Shown here in pieces: positions 1 through 9,685 of a stretch of DNA of 64,000 bases. Made by a program: the position numbers and the translations under genes. The stretch is taken from assembly GCA_024138015.1 (NCBI GenBank), contig JAMXBB010000011.1:45520519-45584518 (forward strand), in the 5' to 3' direction. Every line of letters begins with the position of its first letter. Position 1 is the stretch's first letter. Below the pieces are notes generated by a model. It worked only from the letters and a program-made list of their open reading frames with translations. It was not told the origin of the DNA and did not search any database. This DNA is from Lumnitzera littorea. Its lineage: Eukaryota; Streptophyta; Magnoliopsida; Myrtales; Combretaceae.

Positions 1-1249
1 AAATTGACTTGTACCACTTGAAGGCTATTATCAAAGGGATTCATTGCTAATTGATCTACTAGAGCTTGCCCCTTGACTGAATTTTGGTTCATGTACATAA
101 TGTCGAACTCTGATAGTAACATTTGCTACCTTGAAATTCTGTTACTTAGGGCCAGTTTGTTTGCTAAGTACTTTAGGGGATCGTGCTAAGTCAACATTTC
201 AACTAGGTAATAGAGTGTGTATTACCTGAGTTGATACATTACCCAGACCAAAGCATAATAGGTTCTTTCAATTTTTGAATATTTTTGTTCCCCTTCAGTA
301 AATTTCTTACTCAAGTAATACATAGCCCATTCTTTTCCTTCCTCATCCTTCTGGCTAGGCATACACCTCATGGACTTTGGTAATATTGTTAAGTATAGGA
401 ACTAGGGCTTCCTAAGTTTAAGAGCTACTAAAATTGGAAGGTTCATGAGGTACTCCTTGATCATTGTGAAGGCTTGCTCACATTCTTCATCTCGATTTAT
501 CTTAGCGTTCTTTTTCAATAGCTTAAACAAGGGACGACATTTATCTATGAGTTGAGATATGAACCGAGCTATATAGTTTAAACGGCCCAACAAGCTTTTG
601 ATTTCTTTGAGTATGCATGGAGGGCAAGTCGACTATTGCTTTGAGTTTATTTGGGTCTACTTCGATGCCCTTTTAGCTAATTATGAAACCCAATAATTTC
701 CGTGAAGTCACTTCAAAGGTACACTTTTCTAGGTTGAGCTTCAATTGGAATTTTCTCAACCTATCAAATAATCTCTTCAAGTTATCCACATGATTTCCTC
801 CTTCTTTAAACTTTGCGATCATATCATCAACATATATCTTAACTTCTTTGTGCATCATGTCATGAAAGATTACAACCATGGCTCTTTGGTAAGTTGCCTC
901 GATGTTTTTAAGTCCAAAAGGCATTACTTTATAGCAAAATGTGCCCCAAGTTATAATAAATGTGGTCTTAGCTTTATCTTCTTCAAACATTCGAATTTGA
1001 TTATATCCAGAGAACTTATCCATGAAGGAGAAAAGATGGTTCCCAGTTATATTATAGACCAACACATCAATATGGGGCAAGGGGAAATTATTTTTAGGGG
1101 TTTCTTAATTGAGGTCTCAAAAATCTACATATACTCTGACTTTTCCGTTCTTCTTCATTACTAGCACAACGTTGGCTACCCACTCAAGATAATCAAATAC
1201 CTCAATGAAATTGACCTCCAGTAATTTTTTGACTTCTTCCTTTATTTTA
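1..1249 (-). pseudogene. Element A pol: reverse transcriptase and start of RNase H (broken)
   Basis: This is a Tat-lineage RT read from 1249 down. Visible blocks in order are a KIKEEV-like start, the VANVVLV/KKNGK finger, the FPLPHID motif, FSFMD.FSGYNQI, GTFCYKVMPFGLKN.ATYQRAM, the catalytic YVDD (near 835-845), the KLNLEKC/LLGFI thumb and the GRLNYIARFISQL connection (402-593). RNase H follows in badly decayed form down to base 1. There are several in-frame stops (for example just after VYVDF) and at least one frameshift between 600 and 670. The RT begins abruptly at about 1245, so the usual 200-300 residue protease-RT linker is missing; the protease of the same element is at 12860-13200 beyond element B. 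Confidence 0.88.
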
Positions 1250-3107
1250 TTTTTGAAAAATCAATTTTCTAAGCGATAAAATAATTTTATTATTTATTAC
1301 TTTTATTTATTATTTATTCGTTCTACTTTTTATTTTTATTTTTTGGCCAAAACATGAAAATAAATAAATAAAAACTAAACTAAATACTTCCTTTTTTTTT
1401 TCTTTTCTATTTTCTTTCTTTCTTTTCTCTTTTTTCTTTTTCCTCTTTCTTTCGCTTTTTTCCTTTTTCCTGCTTTTTTCCTTTTTCTTTTTAATTACAT
1501 TTATATATTGAAATAAATAAATAAGAAACTAAAAAAAAAAAAAAAACAAGGTTGGACTAAGCTTTGGGCATAGGTTAGTTCTACAGCAGGCATAGGTCAG
1601 TTATTGGTTCAAGTTGGATCTTTAAGTTGGAGCGGTTGTGGATCGGGTCGAGTTAGGTTGGGTCATTGGATCATGCATAGTAGCTGGAGTGGTGCTTAAA
1701 AGGCCATTTCAATGGCCAAAACGATCAGGAGAAAGCTTTTTTATGCGTTTTCAATTGGGGTTAGGGGGTATAAGGAAAATGCTGTGACAATTGGTAGTAG
1801 TTTTGTGGTGTTTAGATTAGAGTGGCGGTGGTGTAAGTGGTCGAGAGAGAGAGAGTGTGTGGATCAAGTATGTCTAGGTCGAGAGAGGGCATCCAAGGGA
1901 GAAGGTTAAGCGAGATCCAACTTGGATGGTAGTAGATGTAGGTCGGTCTAGATGGGGGACAGTGGGTCGCGAGTTAGTTTGGTATAGGCTACAATGCGTG
2001 GTAGAAAGAGATCCGTAGATCTGACGGCGTGTGTGTATCTCATGCATGCCATGCCAATAGAGGACAGTAGTTGTATGAGGATGTTGGTGTGGAATAGACT
2101 AAGTCGTGCGAGTGAGGGAGTCGTCGAGGGTACAATGGAGGTTTGCTGTATGTATGAGGGGCGGTTCGTGCTGTTGTGTATGTACGAGAGAGAGAAGGCC
2201 AAGAGTGAAGGAGTAGGTTTGTACGAAAGGGTCGCGTAAGGGAAGAGGCTAGAGTATGGCTGTGGTCTGTGTATCCGTGTGCTGTACGGTAGGGTATTGG
2301 CCAAGAGTGAGGGTGACTTGGCATCAAGCATTTGGTTGATTTAGTTGGGGTTATTGGTCGAGAGAGAGAAAAGTTAGGGCTAAGCCGAAAGTAGGGGGTA
2401 TGAGAGAGCGTAGTGGAGAGAGAGAGATGCCAAAGAGAGAGTGACGCCAAGAGAGAGAGTGTAGGTCCCTTGTGTGTCTATGTTTTCATTTTTGTTGTGT
2501 GTGTTGTGTTAGTTTTTTTTTTTTTTTTAAATCAATACCCCCTCTCCCCCTTGTTTCAAATGTCCCCCTCCTTTTTTTAATTGTTTATTTAACAAGAAAG
2601 TGAAGGGAAGAAAAGGAAAGGGGAGAAGAAAATGGGGGGAAGCCATTAACCTTAGTCCAATTGCTTTATCGTTAAGTCATTGGCCCATGCCTTATCCATA
2701 TGTGCAATTAAATTACACATATGGATCGGGTCAACCAAGGCTAGATTCAAATCTAAGCCCAGGCCCAATAGGTTTTTATTCAAATTTAAAATTTTATTCT
2801 ACTTAAATTACTTAAAAATTTAGTATCTTTCTAAATTGCCTATTTTTTTTTTTATTTTTGTGACTTTTCAAATTTCTTATATGTTTTTCTAAATTTTTCC
2901 TTATTTTGTATTTTTTTCTAAATTTCTTATTTTTCGTTCTTTTTCCTATTTTCCTTTTCTTTTTTTATTTTTCTAAAATTACTTTTTTTTTTTTCTAAAT
3001 TTCTTCATTTTTAGGGGCTTTCTTTAATTTTCTTTTTTTTTTTTCTAATTTTGGACCCTATAACGTATTCTAAAAAATAAAAGAGAGGCAAAAATTAGGT
3101 GTCTATA
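1250..3107 (-). repeat. Element B 3' LTR, 3'-truncated
   Basis: On the minus strand it starts TATAGACACC (ancestral TGTAGACACC) at 3107 and runs left. It matches 10390-12416. Compared with the 5' copy it lacks about 170 bp at about 2640 (present at 11790-11955) and lacks the whole end corresponding to 9686-10385. It contains long T/C-rich runs at 1385-1500 and 2820-3050 and GA-rich stretches near 1840 and 2415-2460. Confidence 0.85.
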
Positions 3108-3122
3108 GTTACTCCTCTTTGT
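3108..3122 (-). other. Element B polypurine tract
   Basis: On the minus strand the sequence CAAAGAGGAGT lies a few bases upstream of the 3' LTR start, where the plus-strand primer of an LTR element is expected. It is short and imperfect. Confidence 0.55.
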
Positions 3123-3324
3123 AGTGAAGTTTGAGCAAAACTTTACTACAAAGATAAAACATATACTATTTTTGCCCCAAGGGTAGATTTTATCATAAGA
3201 AGCACTACAGCTAGCTAACTATCTTAGGTCTAATCCATTGGAGATTTGGAGAAGAGAAGGGTAGTGCACTAGGAGGTGGCCGAAAGATGGAAAGAAGAAT
3301 TGAAGTTTGGTCGTACTCTTATGA

Positions 3325-3800
3325 GTTGATGAATCGAAGTGAAACGGGCAAAGTGTTCCTTAAGTTAGCTAAAGTCCTAAGAAGAAATAGAAAACTTGGT
3401 TATACCTTAATAAGCCAACTAACTAAGGTGGGTAAAGCGCTCCTAGAGTTGGCTAAAACCCTAAACTAATAGAGGAAACTTAGTCATGCTCCAATAAGCT
3501 AACTAACCAAGGCGGGTGAAGTGCTCCTAGAGTTGACTAAAACCCTAAATTGATAGAAGAAACTTGGTTGTGCCCTAATGAGCTGACTAACCAAGGTGGG
3601 CAAAGCGCTCTTAGAGTTAGCAAAGACCTTGAATTAAATGAGAAGACTTGGTTGTGCCCTAATGAGCTGACTAACCAAGGCGAGTGAAGTGTTCCTAAAG
3701 TTGGCTAAAATCCTAAACTGATTGAAGAAACTTGGTCATACCCTAATGAGCTGACTAACAAGGCGAGTCAAGCGCTCTTAGAGCTGGCTAAGACCCTAAA
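3325..3800. repeat. Tandem array 1, about 85-bp unit
   Basis: About six copies lie at 84-85 bp spacing, each with a phrase like CTAACCAAGGYGGGYRAAG followed by CGCTCCTAGAGTTGGCTAAAACCCTAAA. The copies are clearly seen at about 3417, 3501, 3586, 3671 and 3756. Each unit splits into two halves that resemble each other. Confidence 0.85.
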
Positions 3801-3829
3801 TTGAAACCCAGTAGTGCTTTATTGTGCTA

Positions 3830-4700
3830 ACTAAACTAGGCAGGTATGTCTCTCAAGGACTAGCAGCCCTAGAATGTAATCGATCCGAAAAACCTGGTAG
3901 TGCTCCTTTGAGCTAACTATCTTAAGCGGGAGCGTCTCTCAAGGATTAATAATCCTAAAATTTAATCGATCTAAAAAACTTGGTAGTGCTCCTTTGAGTT
4001 GACTATAATAGGCAGGAGCGTTTCTTGAGTATTTGATTAATTTGGAAAACCTGGTAGTGCTCCTTTGAGCCGACTATCCTAGGTAGGAGTGTCTCTTAAG
4101 GACTAGCAACCCTAAAATTTGATTGATCTGAAACCTAGTAGTGTTCTTTTGAGTTGACTATCTTAGGCAAGAGCATCTCTCAAGGACTAGCAACCTTAGA
4201 ATTTGATCTATCTAGAAAACCTAGTAGTGCTCCTTTAAGCTAACTAACCTAAGTGGGAGCATTTCTTGGGGACTAGTAACCCTAAAATTGGATCAATTTG
4301 AAGAACCTGGTAGTGCCCCTTTGAGTTGACTATCCTAAGTGGAAGCATTTCTAGAAGACTAGCAACCTTAAAATTGGATTGATCTAAAGAACTCGGCAGT
4401 GCCCCTTTAGAGCTGACTATCTTAGGCGGGAGCGTCTCTTAAGGACTAACAACCTTAGAATTTGGTCGATTTGGAAAACCTGGTAGTGCTCTTTTAGGCT
4501 GACTAACCTAAGCGGGAGCGTCTCTTAGGGACTAGCAACCCTAGAATTTGATCGATCTGGAAAACCTCATAGTGCTCCTTTGAGCTGACTAACTTAGGCA
4601 GGAGCGTCTCTCAAGGACTAGTAACCCTAGAATTTGATTGATCTAAAGAACTTGGTAGTACCTCATTAGGCTAACTAACCTAAGTAGAATGGGTGAAGTG
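3830..4700. repeat. Tandem array 2, about 86-bp unit
   Basis: About ten copies share the phrases CTGGTAGTGCTCCTTTGAGC, GCGGGAGCGTCTCT and GGACTAGCAACCCTAGAAT. Starts are near 3891, 3980, 4048, 4135, 4224, 4310, 4395, 4480, 4567 and 4655. One unit at about 4010-4048 is shortened. Confidence 0.88.
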
Positions 4701-4734
4701 CTCTTAGATCTTAGAGCTAACTAAGACCTTAAAT

Positions 4735-5285
4735 TGAAACGAAGCGCCTTATGGGCTCACTACGAGATTGGTGAAAGAGAAGCGCCCTGTGGGCTTACTT
4801 AAGAGAACCTAGTGAAAGAAAGAACCCTATAGGCTTGCTAAAGGAATAGAAGCACCTCATGAGCTTGCTAAGAGAATTTGATGAGGAGACATGCCCTATG
4901 GGCTTACTTAAAAGGATTTGATGAGAGAAGCGCCTTATGGGCTTGCTAAGAGTAAGGTAAAAGAGAAGTGCCCCATGGGCTCGCTTAAGAATTAGTGAAA
5001 GAAAGCGCCCAACAAGCTTGCTAAAGGAATAAAAGTAGCTTACGGATTGGTGAAAGAAAGTGCCCTATAGGCTTACTAAGAGGATATGATGAAGAGAAGT
5101 GCCCAATGGGCTCACTAAGAGAAAGTTGATGAGAAGATCGCTCTATGGGCTCGCTTGAGTAGATTTGATGAGAGAGAGTGTCTAATGGGCTTGCTAAAAG
5201 AAAGTAGATGAGGAGACGTATCCTGTAGGCTCTTTAAGAGAAAGTTGGTGAGGGAAGTGCCTTACGAGCTCACCAAAGACCTTAA
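4735..5285. repeat. Tandem array 3, about 43-bp unit
   Basis: About twelve units of 40-50 bp are built on GCGCCCTATGGGCTTGCTAA followed by a GA-rich half (AGAGAATTTGATGAGGAGA). The unit is half the length of those in the neighbouring arrays. Confidence 0.82.
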
Positions 5286-5289
5286 GAAA

Positions 5290-6170
5290 GATTACAAAAG
5301 AGGGGTTGAAAGTTGGCATATAGCCTAGAAAGAAAGATAAGATGATGCCCTAAAGGCTAACGGGCTCCTTAAAATGAAAGATGGGATAGCGCCCTAAAGG
5401 CTGACTGAATCCCTAAGAAGAATAAAAGAGGAGTTAGTGCTCTAAGAGCTTGCTAATACCTTAGAAAGACGGCACAAAGCCCTAAAGGCTAGCTGAAACC
5501 CTAAAAAGAATAGAAAAGGGGATCGACACTCTAAGAGATAGCTAGAACCCTAGAAAGACGAGATAGCGTCCTAAAGGCTAGCTAGAACCTTAAAAAGAAA
5601 TAAAAGAAAGGTCAGCACTCTAAGCGCTAACTAATACCCTAGAAAGATGAGATAGTGTCCTAAAGGCTAGATAGAACCCTAAAAAGAATAAAAGAGAGGT
5701 CAGCACTCTAAGCATTAGCTAACACCCTAGAAAGAAGGGACAATACCCTAAAGGCTAGCTAGAACCCTAAAAAGAATAAGAGAGGTCAGCGCTTTAAGCA
5801 TTAGTTAACACCTTAGAAAGATAGGATAGTGCCCTAAAGGCTAGCTAGAACCCTAAAAAGAATAAGAGAGAGGTCAACACTCTAAAAGCTAGCTAAACAG
5901 CCTAGAAAGATAGGACAACACCCTAAAGGCTAGCTAGAACCCTAAAAAAGAAAAAAAAAAGAGAGGTCAGCACTTTAGGAGCTTACTAACACGCTAGAAA
6001 GATAGGACAATGCCTTAAAGGCTAGCTAGAACCCTAAAAAAGAATAAAAGAGAGGTCAATGCTCTAAATGCTAGTTAATACCTTAGAAAGACGAGACAAT
6101 GCCTTAAAGACTAAGTAAAACTCTAAAAAGAATAAAAAAGGGGACAGCGCTCTAAGAGCTAGCTTGAGCC
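5290..6170. repeat. Tandem array 4, about 86-bp dimeric unit
   Basis: About nine or ten copies occur. Each is a dimer of GCCCTAAAGGCTAGCTAGAA + CCCTAAAAAGAATAAAAGAG and GCGCTCTAAGAGCTAGCTAA + CACCCTAGAAAGATAGGA. Copies are seen near 5391, 5478, 5566, 5654, 5740, 5829, 5916, 6010 and 6095. Confidence 0.88.
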
Positions 6171-7900
6171 CTGAGAGGAAAATGGTGAAGGATTGAAGAA
6201 CTAAAGTAAGGTAAGCAACTAGTTTCAAAAGACTCTTTGACTTGGAAAAGTATTTACAGAGAGATTGTTGAAAAACCATTTATGAACAAGGAAAAGAGTA
6301 GGGATAGGCCCCTTGATTTGAAAAAAGAGTTTGAAGGATGTTAAAAACCACAATTGGGGAAGAATGACTTAAATTAAAAAATGACGACCTTGGAAAGGAA
6401 ATGGATGACATGGATTAAAAGCTTGGCTATTCGAGCTGACATGGATTTGGACAAAAAATTTTGTGACAAGCCTTTACTTTCTCTCTCTTCTTTTTTTTTT
6501 TTTTTTCCTTTTTCTCTTTTTCTTCTTGAAAGTTTTGCCAATAGGTGTAAATCCTTATTAAGGAACAATCTTATAACCACCCCCATCCTTGGTAATTATG
6601 TGGAATTTCTTAATGCCCTTGACCTTAGGGCTTCTCTTCAAGCTTTTGTGATCTCAAGACATTCCTTTCTTAAAGAGAAGGTAACTCACAATTAGTTTAG
6701 TCAAAGAGGTTGTCCTTACTAGCACTTGGTCTAGATCCTGCTCTCGACTTCAGTTCCAAAAATTATAGTCCATTTTGTAAGTGATACTCTTTGATCAATC
6801 CATTAGGTCTTTTTCGATTTAACCATATGAATTTAGGCTTTTGGTCCAAGGGTTTCAAAAAGGATTAATGAAAAGGCTTATTTTATCAGAAATACTTTTA
6901 TTAATCCTGAGTGTACAAATTAAGAACCTTGGGGAAAAATTAAGAGTATGCTTGTCCTAGTTTCAAAAAACAAATTTTATTAAAGATAAATTATCTTTCA
7001 AGATCGAAAGAACTTTTACATGTGTAAGGGCAGTATTGTAGGTAGGGAGGCCTTATGTGATTCAGTATAGGTGAAATAAGCTTCTGAGTGTCATATTGAA
7101 TATGGAGATTTGGGTTTCTAGGCTTAGGAGCTATTTGGGCATTAACTCCTAACCCTTGATTTGGTTTAGTTGCCCTTACTAGAATGTGAAATATTTCTTA
7201 AGGCTTTTTGTCTTACACTTCCGAGCCCAATTCTTTAGACTCTTTTCTTCCTTTTTTTTTTTTAATTGCTTTGCCCCATTATCTCTCATTATTCTCTCTT
7301 TTCTTTTGGCCTTAAGAGTAATTGTTTCCATTATTGAGTTTTTCTCCTTTTAAACAATTCAAGGCCCTAAATTCTTAGATTTCCAGTGTAAAGGCTTGAA
7401 GTGTTGAAAAAGGAAATTGGCTCTTCTTCATTTCAAAGAAAAATAATTTATCAAAAATAAAAGTTGTTTTTGAATTAATGTTACTCAAATAAGCATAAAC
7501 TAATCTTATCCCTATCTTTTAATCAATGACCCTAATCTTCAAATTGCCTCATTGTAAGGTGATTCTTGATAAGGTCTAAATTTGAAAATTCTTCAAACAA
7601 GTCTAATGGGTTGAACAAAAGATGATTGTGTTTAGGATTTAGAAATGAATGCCTAACTTTACTTTAATCTACGTATCACATTCAAACTGGACCTCCTTTA
7701 AGGAATGAGCCTAAAGTATTATCTCCATTATATCACTCAACTCTCAAAGAGTTTCGAGGGTTAGTGTATAGGATATAGTTTGCCTCTTCTCATCCAAAAC
7801 TTTTCAATAAGTGAATTATCAGTTTCTTAAAGAGGAGTCAGTTTTTATTTGCCCAGTCCCTCGATTTTCTCAAATCATGCCCTAATATTTGATTTTATGT
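6171..7900. other. Element B interior without recognisable content
   Basis: AT-rich non-coding sequence. Short open frames at 6064-6695 lie in low-complexity T-rich or repeat sequence and look like chance. No motif recognised. Confidence 0.5.
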
Positions 7901-7904
7901 TTTG

Positions 7905-8430
7905 GTTCGGTTCATGATCAAGCTTAGCTTTCTAAATAGGTTAAGGGTTTTGGCTTGGCTTGGTTATTTTTAAGGGTTAAGGATTGTGCTCAGGTTAGCT
8001 ACCTCAATGGGCTGTAGTTCATGTTCAAATTGGTTACCTAACTTAATGGCTTATGTTTAGGTAGGTCGATATCTAAGTTGAATGCTTAGCCAAGTAGCAT
8101 GTGTTTAGGTAGGTTGCTTGAATGGGCCTAAGGTTAATGTTAGCCAAGTGACTTATGTTTGGATTAGATGACGACAAAGGGTTCATCTTGGCTTCTTTAA
8201 TAGATTAAAAGATTAGGTGTGGGTTAAAAGCTAAGTGTTTGGGCTAGTTGCTTGAGTGGGCTAAAGGACTCGTGTTCGCTAAATGAGCCAAAGGCCTATG
8301 TTGGGGTTGAATGAGCCAAGGGGCTCATATTTAGCTTCCTTAATAAGTCGAAGGACCTTATGCAGTTTGGAAACCGAGTATTTGGGTTAGTTACTTGAGT
8401 GGGCCAAAGGTCCGAGCTTGTGTTAGCTCT
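7905..8430. repeat. Degenerate short repeats in element B
   Basis: Irregular recurrences of GGGCT / GAGCCAA / GGTTAGCTACCT-type phrases at about 40-55 bp spacing, for example GAGCCAAGGGGCTC at about 8315. This may be an older, more diverged outlier of the arrays at 3325-6170, but the spacing is too irregular to be sure. Confidence 0.5.
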
Positions 8431-8785
8431 TTAGGTTGGGCCTATATAGCCGTTGGCAACTTTTCTTTTCATTTTCAAATTTTGTTCAATTTTTATTTTT
8501 TCTTCCTTTTTTTAAGAGAGAGAAAGGTAAATAACTTACAAATAAGGTTGGTGATTTTTGGATTTCTATTTACAAGTCTATGGATTTTATTTACATTTCC
8601 CTAAATGAGATTGAATAGTGGTTAGATAACTGTTTATTGATAGACTATTTACAAAGACGGGAAAAGAATAAAGAACAACGATCTAAAGAGAGCTTTATTA
8701 TTTAAAAAAAAAAAGGATTAGAATACAAAAATAAAGGCAGAGAACCTAAAATTTATTTAGGAATTTTATTCTAAGCTCTTTAGAT

Positions 8786-9017
8786 CTAAATTGGAAATGC
8801 CCTACATTAATTCCTATATACGGGCCTTAAGGTCCTCTATCATCTCATAAGTATCCTCAATGACCTGTGCCAAAAGGGACCTTAAGGCCTAGTTGCATGC
8901 TTCAGAACATTCGAGCTTTTCCTTCAAATAGGCAATTTCATCTATCGGCACCTGCTTGCGAAACCTAGAGGTGTCCAGTAGCCTATTGCTTGCTGGATCA
9001 TTCGCTCAGTTATCTAC
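8786..9017 (-). pseudogene. Short coding remnant in element B leader
   Basis: Reading the minus strand from an ATG at 9017 gives about 77 codons with only four in-frame stops: MVDN*AND..., then a charged, heptad-like stretch with IDEIAYLKEKLE and EDTYEMIEDLKAR. The composition suggests a coiled coil. It lies between the primer site and the repeat arrays, where Ogre elements carry ORF1, so it may be an ORF1 relic. I cannot match it to a named family. The 8431-8785 stretch next to it shows nothing. Confidence 0.45.
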
Positions 9018-9111
9018 CATCCTAACTCTACACATTTCATGGACACAATTCAATCATCAATGCAATGAAAGAAAAACAAAAACGTAGAAATATGAAGATG
9101 TTAGGGCCATT

Positions 9112-9230
9112 TTGGGTTAATATATTACTCCTTAAGTTGTAACCCTACTGTAATTTTCAACAACTTGTTTGCAAAAATTATTGAACGATCAGTAGGGTTG
9201 CAATTTCTTAAGGGTAGTATATTAACTCAA
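9112..9230. repeat. About 119-bp inverted repeat (MITE-like or structured leader)
   Basis: The left arm (9112-9150) starts TTGGGTTAATATATTACTCC and ends AACCCTACTG. The right arm (9190-9230) is its near-perfect reverse complement, with a loop of about 40 bp. It sits in the transcribed leader of element B. Confidence 0.75.
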
Positions 9231-9263
9231 GTTCAGAGGGAAGTATATATAATTAGGGTAGGT

Positions 9264-9375
9264 TCTAAAAGGTCCTTAAGCTCTGTAACCTCACTTATTT
9301 TTAGAAAACACTTTCATTGGTCACAATAAGCTTAAGTGAGGTAGCCTAATCGGCTTTGAACGGTAGTTACCCTCA
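9264..9375 (-). other. Conserved leader block shared by elements B and A
   Basis: About 112 bp here align with 17222-17334 of element A (shared phrases include ACCTCAC and GTATCCTAATC-like blocks). The block lies downstream of the primer site on the minus strand, a position compatible with a packaging or leader structure, but no function can be read from it. Confidence 0.6.
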
Positions 9376-9663
9376 CAATACTTAGACTTACACAATGACC
9401 CCCCTTCTAAGGTCCTAAGACGGCCTAGGTCTAACCGCATCTATCCTGGATCTTTGATGCAACAGATGAACCCCCAATGCCCCAATATATGCTATTTGCA
9501 AAATAATTATGCTAAATAAAAACAAATATATACATAAAGTTAACAACAAATAAACAAATGAATATACAAACAAATAAATAAATAAACCAATGATTAAATC
9601 ACATGAGTATTTTGAAAAGAGATTTTAATTTCGGAATGTTTTTAAGCAGTTAACCCTCTTAAT

Positions 9664-9682
9664 GTCTCCAGTGGAGTCACCA
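9664..9682 (-). other. Element B primer-binding site (tRNA-Arg type)
   Basis: On the minus strand, TGGTGACTCCACTGGAGAC follows the LTR end (CGACA) after three bases. It resembles the tRNA-Arg complement used by Ogre elements, and its position fixes the LTR boundary and orientation. Confidence 0.8.
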
Positions 9683-9685
9683 AGC

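Noticed and set aside
1712..2806. Overlapping open frames of 65-136 codons on both strands
   Set aside because: They lie in GA/CT-biased LTR sequence of element B, open on both strands at once, with no domain; also present, altered, in the partner LTR.
3410..6120. CCCTAAA motifs reminiscent of plant telomere repeats
   Set aside because: They occur once per 43- or 86-bp unit inside longer repeats, never as head-to-tail 7-mers.
3325..6170. CRISPR-like regular repeats
   Set aside because: Spacing is regular but the whole unit is repetitive, with no unique spacers, in a plant retroelement.
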